Below, in pieces: positions 25,679 to 34,289 of a stretch of 64,000 nucleotides of DNA. This stretch comes from Plantactinospora sp. BC1 (GTDB lineage Bacteria; Actinomycetota; Actinomycetes; Mycobacteriales; Micromonosporaceae). Positions within the stretch are counted from its first letter, which is position 1; every line of letters begins with the position of its first letter. The notes beneath the pieces were generated by a model. It was not told where the DNA came from and did no database searches. It saw nothing but the letters and a program-made list of their open reading frames with translations. Made by a program: the position numbers and the translations under genes. The DNA lies in NCBI RefSeq assembly GCF_003030345.1, contig NZ_CP028158.1, forward strand, positions 3,720,001-3,784,000, in the 5' to 3' direction.

Positions 25679-26819
25679 GGTCGCGCAGCTCCTCGGGCAG
25701 TTCGGCACCCATCTCGTCGGCGAGCCGGACGGCCTCCTCGATCAGGGTCTCCACGATCTGCCCCTCGGGCACAGTCTTGATGACCTGGCCCTTGACGAAG
25801 ATCTGCCCCTTGCCGTTGCCGGAGGCCACCCCGAGATCCGCTTCCCGCGCCTCGCCGGGACCGTTGACCACGCAGCCCATCACCGCCACCCGCAACGGCA
25901 CCGGCAGCCCCTCCAGGCCGGCGGTGACCTCCTCGGCCAGCTTGTAGACGTCGACCTGGGCCCGGCCGCAGGACGGACAGGAGACGATCTCCAGGCCGCG
26001 CTCGCGCAGCCCGAGCGACTCCAGGATGGCGGCGCCGACCTTGATCTCCTCGACCGGTGGCGCGGAGAGCGAGACCCGGATGGTGTCGCCGATCCCCTCC
26101 GCGAGCAGCGCCCCGAAGGCGACCGCCGACTTGACGGTGCCCTGGAACGCCGGGCCCGCCTCGGTCACCCCGAGGTGCAGCGGATAGTCGCACTGCTCGG
26201 CCAACTGCCGGTACGCCCGGATCATCACCACCGGGTCGTTGTGCTTGACCGAGATCTTGATGTCCCGGAAGCCGTGCTCCTCGAAGAGCGAGCACTCCCA
26301 GAGCGCCGACTCGACCAGCGCCTCGGCGGTGGCCTTGCCGTACTTCGCCAGCAGGCGCTTGTCCAGCGAGCCGGCGTTCACCCCGATCCGGATCGGTATC
26401 CCGGCCGCCGAGGCCGCCGCAGCGATCTCCTTGACCTTGTCGTCGAACTGCCGGATGTTGCCCGGGTTCACCCGGACCGCCGCGCAGCCGGCGTCGATCG
26501 CCGCGAAGACGTACTTCGGCTGGAAGTGGATGTCGGCGATCACCGGGATCTGCGACTTCTTCGCAATCGCCGGCAGCGCCTCCACGTCGTCCTGGGACGG
26601 CACCGCCACCCGGACGATCTGGCAGCCGGAGGCGGTCAGCTCGGCGATCTGCTGGAGCGTCGAGTTGACGTCGGCGGTCAGGGTGGTGGTCATCGACTGC
26701 ACGGAGACCGGGGCGCCGCCGCCGACCAGCACGGAACCGACCTTGATCTGCCGGCTGGCCCGCCGGGTCGCCAGCGGTGGCGGCGGTACGGCGGGCATGC
26801 CGAGGCTGACGGCGGTCAC
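25647..26819 (-). CDS. ispG: 4-hydroxy-3-methylbut-2-enyl diphosphate synthase
   Basis: This encodes 390 residues, the size of bacterial GcpE/IspG. The TIM barrel (about 25-265) includes [38 protein letters not shown] and GVNAGSLD. The C-terminal [4Fe-4S] domain has SCPSCGR and [10 protein letters not shown] supplying three cysteines. It performs the penultimate step of the MEP isoprenoid pathway, converting MEcPP to HMBPP. It is third in the dxr-rip-ispG operon, 7 bp after rip. The start is probably the ATG/GTG opening MTAVSLGMP. dxr in the same operon catalyses an earlier step of the same pathway. Confidence 0.97.
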   Translation of the reverse strand: MTAVSLGMPAVPPPPLATRRASRQIKVGSVLVGGGAPVSVQSMTTTLTADVNSTLQQIAELTASGCQIVRVAVPSQDDVEALPAIAKKSQIPVIADIHFQPKYVFAAIDAGCAAVRVNPGNIRQFDDKVKEIAAAASAAGIPIRIGVNAGSLDKRLLAKYGKATAEALVESALWECSLFEEHGFRDIKISVKHNDPVVMIRAYRQLAEQCDYPLHLGVTEAGPAFQGTVKSAVAFGALLAEGIGDTIRVSLSAPPVEEIKVGAAILESLGLRERGLEIVSCPSCGRAQVDVYKLAEEVTAGLEGLPVPLRVAVMGCVVNGPGEAREADLGVASGNGKGQIFVKGQVIKTVPEGQIVETLIEEAVRLADEMGAELPEELRDLVAKPIVTVH

Positions 26820-26826
26820 TCTGTCT

Positions 26827-28068
26827 TCACCTCTGGATCAGGGTTATCGGATTGACCACGTCGGCGGTGATGGTGAGCAGCGTGAACGCGCCGCCGATCA
26901 GGATCAAAGCGTACGTTACGGGCATCAGCTTGAAGTAGTCGACCCGCCCGGGGTCGGGCTTGCCGAGTCGGGCGAAGAGCCAGGACCGGGCCCGTTCGAA
27001 CCAGGCGATGGCGATGTGTCCACCGTCCATCGGCAGCAGCGGGAGCAGGTTGAAGACGCCGATGAAGAAGTTCAGCGAGATGAAGAGGAGGACGAAGACC
27101 TCCCAGAGGCCGTGCTGGACCGCCTCGCCGCCGAGCCGGCTCGCCCCGACCACGCTGATCGGGGTGTCGATGTCCCGCTCCTCGCCGGTGATCGACGCCC
27201 AGAGGGCCGGAACCTTCTGCGGGATCCGTTGCAGCGCCTTGACGGTGTTGACCGCCATCTCGCCGGTGAAGTCGGCGGTGGCGCCGAAGGCACCGATCGG
27301 GCTGTAGGTGATCGTCGGCGGGGTACCGAGCCCGACGCCGAGAGCCGAAACCGGACCGGCCGGCCCGTCCGCCTGGTCCTGCGGCGGGCGCTGCACCTCG
27401 GCCAGGTTGACCTGGGCCTTCTGGGTCGCGCCGTCCCGCAGGTAGGTCACCTCCACCGGGCCGGGCTTGGTCGCCCGCACCGCGTCCAGCATCTGACCCC
27501 AGTTGGCCACCGGGATGGTGCCGATGCCGGTGATCACGTCACCGTCGCGCAGGCTGGCCTGGCCCGCCGGGCTCGCCGGGTCGCCGGCCTGGCAGGCCCG
27601 GGCCGCGTTCTCCTTGACCACGCAGGGCGCGATCTCGATCCGGGCCGGCTCGTTGCGGATCTCGGCGGTGGTGGTCGGATAGTCGGGGTTGGGCAGCCCC
27701 ATGAAGATGGCGGCGAACCAGAGGGTGACGATGGCGAGGGTGAAGTGCGCCACCGAGCCGGCGGCCATCACCGCGGTCCGCTTCCAGAGCGGGTACCGCC
27801 ACATCACCCGGGGCTCGTCCGCCGGGTCGACGTCGTCGTCCTGCGGCGTCATGCCGACGATCTTGCAGAAGCCACCCAGCGGGATCGCCTTGATGCCGTA
27901 TTCGGTCTCACCTCGCCGGAACGACCAGACGGTGGGGCCGAAGCCGACGAAGTAGCGGGTGACCTTCATCCCGAACCGCTTGGCCACGAGCATGTGCCCG
28001 GCCTCGTGCAGGCTCACCGAGATCAGGATCCCCAGGGCGAACGCCACCACCCCGAGCAGATACAGCAT
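26827..28068 (-). CDS. rip1: site-2 (RIP) intramembrane metalloprotease
   Basis: This encodes 413 residues of the RseP/Rip1 type. The first membrane helix carries HEAGH at 21-25. A second segment surrounds [11 protein letters not shown], and an extracytoplasmic PDZ domain (about 130-220, [14 protein letters not shown]) follows. The last helices carry [13 protein letters not shown] with the third zinc ligand Asp. It cleaves anti-sigma factors and other membrane proteins inside the membrane. Its ATG overlaps the dxr stop by one base (TGATG). The order dxr-rip-ispG is the same as in M. tuberculosis (Rv2870c-Rv2869c-Rv2868c). Substrates are not encoded nearby. Confidence 0.95.
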   Translation of the reverse strand: MLYLLGVVAFALGILISVSLHEAGHMLVAKRFGMKVTRYFVGFGPTVWSFRRGETEYGIKAIPLGGFCKIVGMTPQDDDVDPADEPRVMWRYPLWKRTAVMAAGSVAHFTLAIVTLWFAAIFMGLPNPDYPTTTAEIRNEPARIEIAPCVVKENAARACQAGDPASPAGQASLRDGDVITGIGTIPVANWGQMLDAVRATKPGPVEVTYLRDGATQKAQVNLAEVQRPPQDQADGPAGPVSALGVGLGTPPTITYSPIGAFGATADFTGEMAVNTVKALQRIPQKVPALWASITGEERDIDTPISVVGASRLGGEAVQHGLWEVFVLLFISLNFFIGVFNLLPLLPMDGGHIAIAWFERARSWLFARLGKPDPGRVDYFKLMPVTYALILIGGAFTLLTITADVVNPITLIQR

Positions 28069-29279
28069 CAGGCTCCTTCCACCGCTTCCGCGATGATCTC
28101 CTGGGCGTGCGCCCGCGCCCAGGACTCGGCGGCGAGCACCTCCTCGACGTTACCCGGTTCGGCAAAATCCGGGGCCGCCTCCAACACCCGCTCCAGCGTG
28201 TCGACGATGCCGAGGAACGGCAACCGGCCGGCGAGGAAGGCGGCGACGCACTCCTCGTTCGCCGCGTTGTAGATCGCCGGGCGGCAGCGGCCGGCCGCAC
28301 CGGCCTGCTTCGCCAGGCGTACGGCCGGGAACGCCGACTCGTCCAGCGGCTCGAAGCGCCAGCTCTGGGCCGCCGTCCAGTCGACTGCCGGAGTGGCCCC
28401 GCCGACCCGGTCCGGCCAGCCGAGGGCGAGCGCGATCGGCAGCCGCATGTCGGGCGGGCTGGCCTGGGCCAGCGTCGAGCCGTCGACGAACTCGACCATC
28501 GAGTGGATCATCGACTGCGGGTGCACCACCACGTCGATCTGGTCGTACGGCACGCCGAACAGCTCGTGGGTCTCGATCACCTCCAGCGCCTTGTTCACCA
28601 GGTTGGCGCAGTTGATCGTGACCACCGGCCCCATGTTCCAGGTCGGGTGCGCGAGCGCCTGCTCGGGGGTGACGGCGGTCAGTTCCTCCCGCCGCTGTCC
28701 CCGGAACGGCCCGCCGCTGGCGGTGAGGATCAGCCGGCGCACCTCGGCCCGGCTGCCGCCGCGCAGGCACTGGGCCAGCGCCGAGTGCTCGGAGTCGACC
28801 GGCACGATCTGGTCCGCTCGCTGGAGGGCGGCCCGGACCACCGGACCTCCGGCCACCAGCGACTCCTTGTTGGCCAGCGCGAGGGTACGCCCGGCGCGCA
28901 GCGCGGCCAGCGTCGGCGCCAGCCCGAGGGAACCGACGACACCGTTGAGCACGATGTCGCAGGGCCACTCGGCCAACTCGGTCATCGCGGCCGGACCGGC
29001 AACGATCTTGGGAAGCTTGAAGTCGCCGCTGGCCCAGCCGCGCTTGGCGGCCTCGGCGTAGAAGGCGAGTTGCAGGTCCTGCGCGGCGGATGCCTTGGCG
29101 ACGCCGACCGCCTCCACCCGGAGTTCCAGGGCCTGGGCGGCGAGCTGGGCCACGTTGCCGCCGCCGGCGCCGAGCGCGACCACCCGGAACCGGTCGGGGT
29201 TGCGCCGGACGATGTCGATCGCCTGGGTACCGATCGAGCCGGTCGAACCGAGCAGGACGATCTCGCGGGGAGAACTCAC
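28068..29279 (-). CDS. dxr: 1-deoxy-D-xylulose 5-phosphate reductoisomerase
   Basis: This encodes 403 residues. The NADPH-binding [16 protein letters not shown] is at about 7-22. The central domain contains [29 protein letters not shown] and [13 protein letters not shown]. The flexible catalytic loop region is [10 protein letters not shown], and HPTWNMGP and [12 protein letters not shown] follow. It converts DXP to MEP, the committed step of the MEP pathway. The start was placed at GTG 29279 because GGGAG lies nine bases upstream and the family N-terminus begins there. An upstream in-frame extension of 26 codons looks non-coding. It heads the dxr-rip-ispG operon. Confidence 0.96.
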   Translation of the reverse strand: MSSPREIVLLGSTGSIGTQAIDIVRRNPDRFRVVALGAGGGNVAQLAAQALELRVEAVGVAKASAAQDLQLAFYAEAAKRGWASGDFKLPKIVAGPAAMTELAEWPCDIVLNGVVGSLGLAPTLAALRAGRTLALANKESLVAGGPVVRAALQRADQIVPVDSEHSALAQCLRGGSRAEVRRLILTASGGPFRGQRREELTAVTPEQALAHPTWNMGPVVTINCANLVNKALEVIETHELFGVPYDQIDVVVHPQSMIHSMVEFVDGSTLAQASPPDMRLPIALALGWPDRVGGATPAVDWTAAQSWRFEPLDESAFPAVRLAKQAGAAGRCRPAIYNAANEECVAAFLAGRLPFLGIVDTLERVLEAAPDFAEPGNVEEVLAAESWARAHAQEIIAEAVEGA

Positions 29280-29353
29280 CCGGCCATTCTCCCTGACCGG
29301 TCCTGGACGTCCGCTGGGAGCCTTGGCTTTCCCGGTGTCAGGTCCTCCCGGTG

Positions 29354-29686
29354 TCACGCCCCGTCGGCCCGACGACCGTCGACAGCGAGGGCCGGCGTCG
29401 GCCCGCCGCCCGTCTCACCCGGGAGCAGCCCCCGGTCGATCAGGAAGCGGGTCAGCTCGTCGGCCTGCCCGTCGGTCAGGCCAGCCCGTGGAATGTCCCA
29501 ACACGTCAGGCCACCGGCCTGCCAGAGCACGAAGCCGAAGGGACAGCTCCGGGCCCGCGCGACCAGGTCCCAGCTCAGCGCCGTCCGCGCCTGCGCCGAG
29601 TGCCAGGCCAACTCGTCGTCGGTCAACCGGAAGGTCCGATCCGCGTACCAGGCCACGGGCAACCGGGCCACCACCTGGCGGGCCAT
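29354..29686 (-). CDS. hypothetical protein
   Basis: This encodes 110 residues with no recognised domain. It contains a basic, aromatic N-terminus ([22 protein letters not shown]), two cysteines (SCPFGF and LTCWD) and a C-terminal helix ([13 protein letters not shown]). There is no signal peptide or membrane segment. It lies between the DUF397 gene and dxr on the same strand, 63 bp after the DUF397 stop, and could be part of that accessory group. The start is ATG; no clear ribosome site. Codon bias supports a real gene, but function is unknown. Confidence 0.55.
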   Translation of the reverse strand: MARQVVARLPVAWYADRTFRLTDDELAWHSAQARTALSWDLVARARSCPFGFVLWQAGGLTCWDIPRAGLTDGQADELTRFLIDRGLLPGETGGGPTPALAVDGRRADGA

Positions 29687-29749
29687 GACGAACGGCTTGA
29701 TCAGCCAGCAGATTCCCAGCCCCCGGCCGGACAGGGACGCCGAAGGCGG

Positions 29750-29938
29750 TCAGCGAGCCCTGAGGGTACGCACAAAGGAGCGCCAGGCCGGCGGCGCGAA
29801 GGTCAACACCGGGCCGGCCGGGTCCTTGCTGTCCCGCACCCCGACCACGCCCGGCAGGTTTCCCGCCACCTCCACGCACTCGCCGCCGTGGCCGTTGCTG
29901 CGGCTGCTCTTGCGCCAGAGAGCACCGTTCAGTTCCAT
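29750..29938 (-). CDS. DUF397 domain protein
   Basis: This encodes 62 residues, the usual length of the actinobacterial DUF397 family. LWRKSSRSN (about 7-15), CVEVA (20-24), VGVRDSKDP (32-40) and W(R)SFV near the end are hallmarks. DUF397 proteins pair with XRE/DUF5753 regulators, as in WhiJ-type and BldB-linked systems of Streptomyces. The ATG lies 10 nt inside the end of the XRE gene, so the two are co-translated. It is probably a small partner that modulates the DNA-binding protein. Confidence 0.9.
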   Translation of the reverse strand: MELNGALWRKSSRSNGHGGECVEVAGNLPGVVGVRDSKDPAGPVLTFAPPAWRSFVRTLRAR

Positions 29939-30741
29939 GACTCCGCCACTTCCCGGATCATCTCGATCGACTGCTGATGGGACAGTGCCTCGGCCCGGAC
30001 CGAGTCCCAGAGCTGCTGGACGGTCTTGACGTCCCCGGCTCGCTCGACGAACCGCCCGTCGAGCTGGTCGTCGAGGTAGGCGACGTCGTCGCCGCCGGGA
30101 TGGGTCACGATCACGAAGGGGCCGTTCAGGCCAGCGTACGCGCCGACGCTGGTCGGGACGACCTGGATCCGGACCCGGGGCTGCTCGGCGCAGAGCTTGA
30201 CGATGTGCCGGAGCTGGTCGCGCATCACCTCGGCGCCGCCGACCGGCTGGTGCAGGACCCGTTCGTCCAGCACGGCGGTGAACATCGGCGGGTCGGGCCG
30301 GCTCAGGATCTCCTGCCGGGCCAGCCGCGTCGCCACCTGCTCCTCCACCTGCTCGGCGGTGAGCAGACCGCCGCTGGCCAGCAGCGCCCGGGCGTACGCC
30401 TCGGTCTGCAACAACCCCGGAATCACCGACAGTTGGAAGCAGCGGATGTCGGTGGCCTCCTGTTCGGCGATTACCCAGTGCCGGAACCACGGCATCACCG
30501 GCCCCGGGCCGAGCACGGCCTGGATGCGTTCCAGCAGGCCACCGGTGTCGAGCACGCCGTCGCAGCGCTTGGCGAACTCCCGCGTCGGGCGGCGCTGACA
30601 CAGCTCGATCTTCGCCACCAGCGCGGAGGAGAAATTGATCCGGTGTGCCAGGCCGTCCTGGGAGAGCCCGGCCACGCCGCGAAATCGGCGTAACTCTCCG
30701 GCGAACAGACCGAGTGTCGTGGGTGTGCCAGCTTCGGCCAC
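29929..30741 (-). CDS. XRE helix-turn-helix / DUF5753 regulator (WhiJ-like)
   Basis: This encodes 270 residues. The XRE helix-turn-helix (about 13-70, ELRRFRGVAGLSQDGLAHRI) is followed by the DUF5753 domain (about 80-265), with FQLSVIPGLLQTEAYARALL and VLDERVLHQPVGG. The start was chosen at GTG 30739-30741 because AAGGAG lies seven bases upstream; two earlier in-frame starts lack ribosome sites. It overlaps the DUF397 gene by 10 nt and is divergent from a coupled pair of small cysteine-motif genes. Such pairs affect development in Streptomyces. Target DNA is unknown. Confidence 0.92.
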   Translation of the reverse strand: MAEAGTPTTLGLFAGELRRFRGVAGLSQDGLAHRINFSSALVAKIELCQRRPTREFAKRCDGVLDTGGLLERIQAVLGPGPVMPWFRHWVIAEQEATDIRCFQLSVIPGLLQTEAYARALLASGGLLTAEQVEEQVATRLARQEILSRPDPPMFTAVLDERVLHQPVGGAEVMRDQLRHIVKLCAEQPRVRIQVVPTSVGAYAGLNGPFVIVTHPGGDDVAYLDDQLDGRFVERAGDVKTVQQLWDSVRAEALSHQQSIEMIREVAESWN

Positions 30742-30967
30742 GGACAGGCTCCTTACCTGCGGATTGTGCATCCCGGACAACGGGCCGGGTGCTCGGCTCG
30801 ACACTTCCGAGAGTAGTCATCCGATCACCAGACTGGAACCCGGGAAACGCGCCCGACGGCAGACCGGGACCCCCGACCCGGTGGGCGCCCCGCCCCGGGG
30901 ACCGGCTCGCAACTCGTCCTTGCCCGAGCCGGTCCCCGGGTTCCCAGCCCGAGGAGGTCGCGGTCCG

Positions 30968-31315
30968 ATGTGGTCACCGTTCCGACGCCAACCCCAGCCC
31001 ATCCGGTACGCCCCGGTGCACCGGCGCAACTGGCGGCGCCTCTGGTGGCGGCACTGCCGTTGTGGTGACCGGTGGCCGTGCCCGGACCGGTTCAACCCGC
31101 CGCCGCTGGTCCCGCCGTACCCGTCGGGGCCTCGGACGTACCCGTCGGGGCCTCGGATCGGCGCGAACCTGCCGCCCCCGCGTCCCCCCGAGCGTCCGAC
31201 GAACCGGGGACCGATCTGGAGGTCCGATCGGCTCCGGAGCGTGGCCAACGGCTCCGAACGCCACCGACCCGGAGTCGGCCCGCCGTCCGCCTGGCCAGAG
31301 CAGTTTCAGACGTGA
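30968..31315 (+). CDS. small Arg/Pro-rich protein with CxCGxxWPC motif
   Basis: This encodes 115 residues, very basic and proline-rich. The N-terminal MWSPFRRQP is followed by a tryptophan/cysteine cluster WRHCRCGDRWPCPD (about 27-40). Imperfect YPSGPR repeats come next, and the rest looks disordered. ATG has AGGAGG ten bases upstream. Its TGA overlaps the GTG of the next gene (GTGA, 31312-31315), and both proteins share a C-G-x-x-W-P-C element. Function unknown; such genes recur beside XRE/DUF397 pairs in Micromonosporaceae, from family knowledge. Confidence 0.65.
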   Translation: MWSPFRRQPQPIRYAPVHRRNWRRLWWRHCRCGDRWPCPDRFNPPPLVPPYPSGPRTYPSGPRIGANLPPPRPPERPTNRGPIWRSDRLRSVANGSERHRPGVGPPSAWPEQFQT

Positions 31316-31587
31316 ACCCGGCGACGCGTCCGCCGTCCGCCCGGCCGCACCTGCCGTTGCGTCCATTGTGGATATGCCGGACCTGCGGCCAGCCATGGCC
31401 GTGCGCGGTGGCACGGCTGACGTTGCTGGCCGACTACCGCGACGACCTGGTCGGACTGCACGTGTACCTCGGTGCGGCGCTCTTTGCCGCCACCGCCGAC
31501 CTGTACCGGCTCAACCCACACCCCGGCCCCGACCCGGCAGCCCTGTTCGCCCGGTTCCTCGGCTGGGCCCGGCCGCACCGAAGCTGA
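31312..31587 (+). CDS. small protein with CxxCGxPWPC motif
   Basis: This encodes 91 residues. LWICRTCGQPWPCAVARLTLL (about 19-39) holds three cysteines in a pattern shared with the preceding protein. A conserved-looking LLADYRDDLVGLHVYLGAALFAATADL helix region and a C-terminal LFARFLGWARP follow. Homologs are sometimes labelled flavin reductase, but no flavin or nucleotide motif is visible, so that name should not be trusted. The GTG start is coupled to the previous gene by a 4-nt overlap. The 3' end, including the stop, is repeated in a 21-bp tandem array. Confidence 0.7.
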   Translation: MNPATRPPSARPHLPLRPLWICRTCGQPWPCAVARLTLLADYRDDLVGLHVYLGAALFAATADLYRLNPHPGPDPAALFARFLGWARPHRS

Positions 31588-31622
31588 ACTCGGCCGCACC
31601 GAGGCTGACCCCGGCCGCACCG
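31570..31622. repeat. 21-bp tandem repeat spanning a stop codon
   Basis: Copies at 31570-31590 and 31591-31611 plus an 11-bp partial at 31612-31622. The first copy contains the TGA stop (31585-31587) of the preceding gene, and the second carries another TGA in the same frame. Confidence 0.9.
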
Positions 31623-31670
31623 CACAGACCGGGGCCCGACCCGGGACCGGTCACGATGGGACCGAACCGG

Positions 31671-32213
31671 TCATTGGCGGCTGAGCCGAAAGGTCTCCAA
31701 CTCCTCGCCGCCGTACCAGTCGGTGCGCCGGCCGACCGAGGCCATGCCGATCCGCCGGGCGACCGCCATCGACGCCTCGTTGCCGGGGGCCACCACGGCG
31801 TAGATCTCCGGCACCCCGGCGGCGAAGCCCCGCTCGACCGCGCCCCGGGCCGCCTCGGTGGCGTAGCCGTGCCCCCACGAGTCGGGGTGCAGGTGCCAGC
31901 CGACCTCGATGTCGTCGGTCAGCTTCGTCTCGTCGCGTCCGGGCAACGGCTTCAACATCACCGTGCCGACCACCAGGCCGTCCTCCCGGCGCTGCGCCGC
32001 CCAGATGCCGTACCCCGCGCCGAAGGTGGCGTTGCGGGCGTGCCACCGGCGTACCGTCTCGGCGGCGTCGGCCGGCTCGCGGAGCGGGAAGATGGGCGCG
32101 CCGAGGAACCGCACCACCTCCGGCCGGGAGTACGTGTCGAAGACCCGGGCCAGGTCATCGGGCTCCAGCGTCCAGTCGCGGACCACCAGCCGCTCGGTCT
32201 CGTAGATCGTCAC
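31671..32213 (-). CDS. RimJ/RimL-type GNAT acetyltransferase
   Basis: This encodes 180 residues. The N-terminal TERLVVRDW is typical of the RimJ/RimL-like GNAT subfamily (Acetyltransf_3). The acetyl-CoA site is around HPDSWGHGYATEAARGAVE (about 103-121), and the late motif is PGNEASMAVARRIGM. Substrate unknown: it could modify a protein N-terminus or a small molecule. The GTG start has no ribosome site, but a TAGCAT box on the minus strand ends 8 nt upstream, consistent with a leaderless transcript. It faces the metallophosphoesterase gene divergently. Confidence 0.9.
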   Translation of the reverse strand: MTIYETERLVVRDWTLEPDDLARVFDTYSRPEVVRFLGAPIFPLREPADAAETVRRWHARNATFGAGYGIWAAQRREDGLVVGTVMLKPLPGRDETKLTDDIEVGWHLHPDSWGHGYATEAARGAVERGFAAGVPEIYAVVAPGNEASMAVARRIGMASVGRRTDWYGGEELETFRLSRQ

Positions 32214-32487
32214 GCGGCCGGATGCTAGTCACCCGGTACCCGGTCAGCCAGCCATTTGCGACCCAGGGCAGCCGTATCCGGCCCCACCGCAGGCTCAGCG
32301 TCAGCCCTCGTTGTTGCCGAATGTAGGTGTCCGGGTGGCCTCCATCGAAGGCGGCAGCGGCGAGGGTGACCTGCTCGTCGTGGTCGTTACGTTCCAGAGG
32401 CCATGTAGGCGGCGGGGATGTGGTTGGGGCGTCGGTCGAAAGTCCCCACCTTGCTACCGAGTGCGGGCAGCGACGATGATGTGCTCC

Positions 32488-33231
32488 ATGTCGATCATCG
32501 CACATATCAGCGACACCCACTTCGACGGCAGTGAACGCGCATTGGCTCGCTCTCGGCGGATTATGGCTTACCTGCGCGGTTGTGACGTCGACGTGATCCT
32601 GGTGACCGGTGATCTCACAGACAATGGTGATGTCAAAGAATATGAGCAGGTCAAGACCGAACTCGTGGCTGACGTCCCGGTCCTGCTGCTACCCGGCAAC
32701 CATGACGACCGGGCTGCCTATCGCAAGGTTCTGCTCGACGACGACGGTACGGCGCCAATCAACCAGCTGCACCGAGCGGGCGGTATGTCATTCGCGCTAT
32801 GTGACTCCACCATTCCCGGGCAGCACGAGGGCCTGCTCGCGCCCGAGACCCTCGATTGGCTGCAAGGCGTCCTCGCCGAAGCCGAGGAGCCGGTCTTCAT
32901 CTGTCTCCACCACCATCCGATCCGGTTGAACCATCCACTCCTCGACAGCATTCGGCTCCGCAACCCCGAGGAACTCGCCGCGGTGGTGAGCGCATCGTCA
33001 ACAGCGACCGCGGTCCTGTGCGGACACGCGCACGCCGCCGCTACGGGAACGTTCGCCGGCCTGCCATTGATCGCGGCACCCGGCATCTTCTCCACCACCC
33101 GCCTGCCGTGGACCACGACCGACGAGCTCACCTGGTCGAACACTTTCGACCGCGATGACGTTCCTGGCCTGGTGTTCCACGTTCTGGAGGACGGCCAACT
33201 GACAAGCCACTTCCGCAGCGTCGCCGCGTGA
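32488..33231 (+). CDS. calcineurin-like metallophosphoesterase (CpdA/Icc type)
   Basis: This encodes about 247 residues. The full set of dinuclear metal motifs is present: ISDTHF (D9, H11), VTGDLTDNG, LLPGNHDD, LHHHPI and LCGHAHAAATG. This fits class III cyclic-nucleotide phosphodiesterases of the CpdA group, which hydrolyse cAMP or other phosphodiesters in the cytoplasm. Start ambiguous: ATGs at 32476, 32479 and 32488 are in frame; the last gives the usual family N-terminus. Third-position GC is visibly lower than in the neighbours, as in the next gene, suggesting recent acquisition. Confidence 0.9.
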   Translation: MSIIAHISDTHFDGSERALARSRRIMAYLRGCDVDVILVTGDLTDNGDVKEYEQVKTELVADVPVLLLPGNHDDRAAYRKVLLDDDGTAPINQLHRAGGMSFALCDSTIPGQHEGLLAPETLDWLQGVLAEAEEPVFICLHHHPIRLNHPLLDSIRLRNPEELAAVVSASSTATAVLCGHAHAAATGTFAGLPLIAAPGIFSTTRLPWTTTDELTWSNTFDRDDVPGLVFHVLEDGQLTSHFRSVAA

Positions 33232-33340
33232 CATCGTCGCCGTCAGATTGGCGCCCGAGGGAGGGTGCGCCACGCGGCCGCAGGATCGGTCGCACCGGCT
33301 CTCGTACGGTCACGACCAGCAGTGGTCGTAGTGTGGCCGC

Positions 33341-34054
33341 ATGACCGGAATGAACAACGGGTCGCTCCATACGGCCGAAGCCAACGGAATCCTTCTGGCA
33401 TACCGGGTTGCCGGTGACCCGGCTCGCCCGCCGATGGTGCTGCTGCATGGCCTCGGTGACGACGAGCGAGACTGGCAGGATGTACTGCCCCACCTCGCCG
33501 AGGACCACCGGGTGTACGCGCTTGACCTTCGGGGTCACGGCCGCAGTGCGCGCCCTGGCCACTATTCGTTCGAGTTGATGTGCAACGACGTGATCAGCTT
33601 CCTCGACGTCATCGGCATTGAACGCTGTGTGCTGATCGGCCACTCCATGGGAGCGGTAGTGGCGACCCTCGTGGCTCAGACCGCCGCGCACCGACTCACC
33701 CATCTCGTCCTGGAGGACGCGACGCCACCGCGCCCAGGGGATCTGGCGCGTCCTCCGCTGGCTGCGCCGGACGAGCCAACCCCCTACGACTTCGCCGCGG
33801 TCAACGCGGTACGCAAGCAACTCGACGACCCTGACCCGGCCTGGTGGGACGGCACCGCGGTCGTCAATGTCCCCACCCTGATAGTTGGCGGGGCGCACAG
33901 CAGCATCCCGCAGAGCCTGCTCGCGGCAACGGCGGATCGGATGCCCGACGCCACCCTGGTCACCATCGCTGCTGGCCATTACGTACATCAGGAGCGTCCG
34001 GCAGAGTTCCTTGCCGCCGTCGACGGCTTTCTCGCCGCCCGCCCGGTCAAATGA
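33341..34054 (+). CDS. alpha/beta hydrolase
   Basis: This encodes 237 residues of the alpha/beta-hydrolase fold. The oxyanion region is VLLHGLGDDERDW (about 31-43), a DLRGHGRSARPGHYS segment follows, and the nucleophile elbow GHSMGA has Ser102. The likely catalytic histidine is in AAGHYVHQERP near the C-terminus and an aspartate lies in the loop before it. Substrate unknown; it resembles esterases and haloperoxidase-like hydrolases. No ribosome site is visible, but TAGTGT at 33329-33334 ends 6 nt before the ATG (leaderless type). Codon usage is less GC-biased, as in the preceding phosphoesterase gene. Confidence 0.9.
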   Translation: MTGMNNGSLHTAEANGILLAYRVAGDPARPPMVLLHGLGDDERDWQDVLPHLAEDHRVYALDLRGHGRSARPGHYSFELMCNDVISFLDVIGIERCVLIGHSMGAVVATLVAQTAAHRLTHLVLEDATPPRPGDLARPPLAAPDEPTPYDFAAVNAVRKQLDDPDPAWWDGTAVVNVPTLIVGGAHSSIPQSLLAATADRMPDATLVTIAAGHYVHQERPAEFLAAVDGFLAARPVK

Positions 34055-34289
34055 ATCCGCACTCATGCCTGGCGTCGCATCGCCACGTCGTCGACGGTGC
34101 GCCTCGGTCGTGAGCTACGGCAGGCAACGACCTTCACCGCGATCGGTGGCAACGGCACACATTCAGCCGTGCCGCCACGGCACAGCTCGTGGCCGTGGGT
34201 CGGCCGCTCTCTCACCCGCGCTCTTCGGCATGAGCGCAGCCCCAGCCGGCAGCATCGGCAGCCGCGGCCGTTACGCACCGGCAAGCGAA

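Noticed and set aside
31312-31587. Flavin reductase annotation for the 91-residue protein
   Set aside because: No flavin- or nucleotide-binding motif is visible; the name appears to be a propagated misannotation.
34055-34289. Short open frames between the hydrolase and MMPL genes
   Set aside because: No start with a ribosome site or -10 box, no family pattern, and three overlapping frames equally open.
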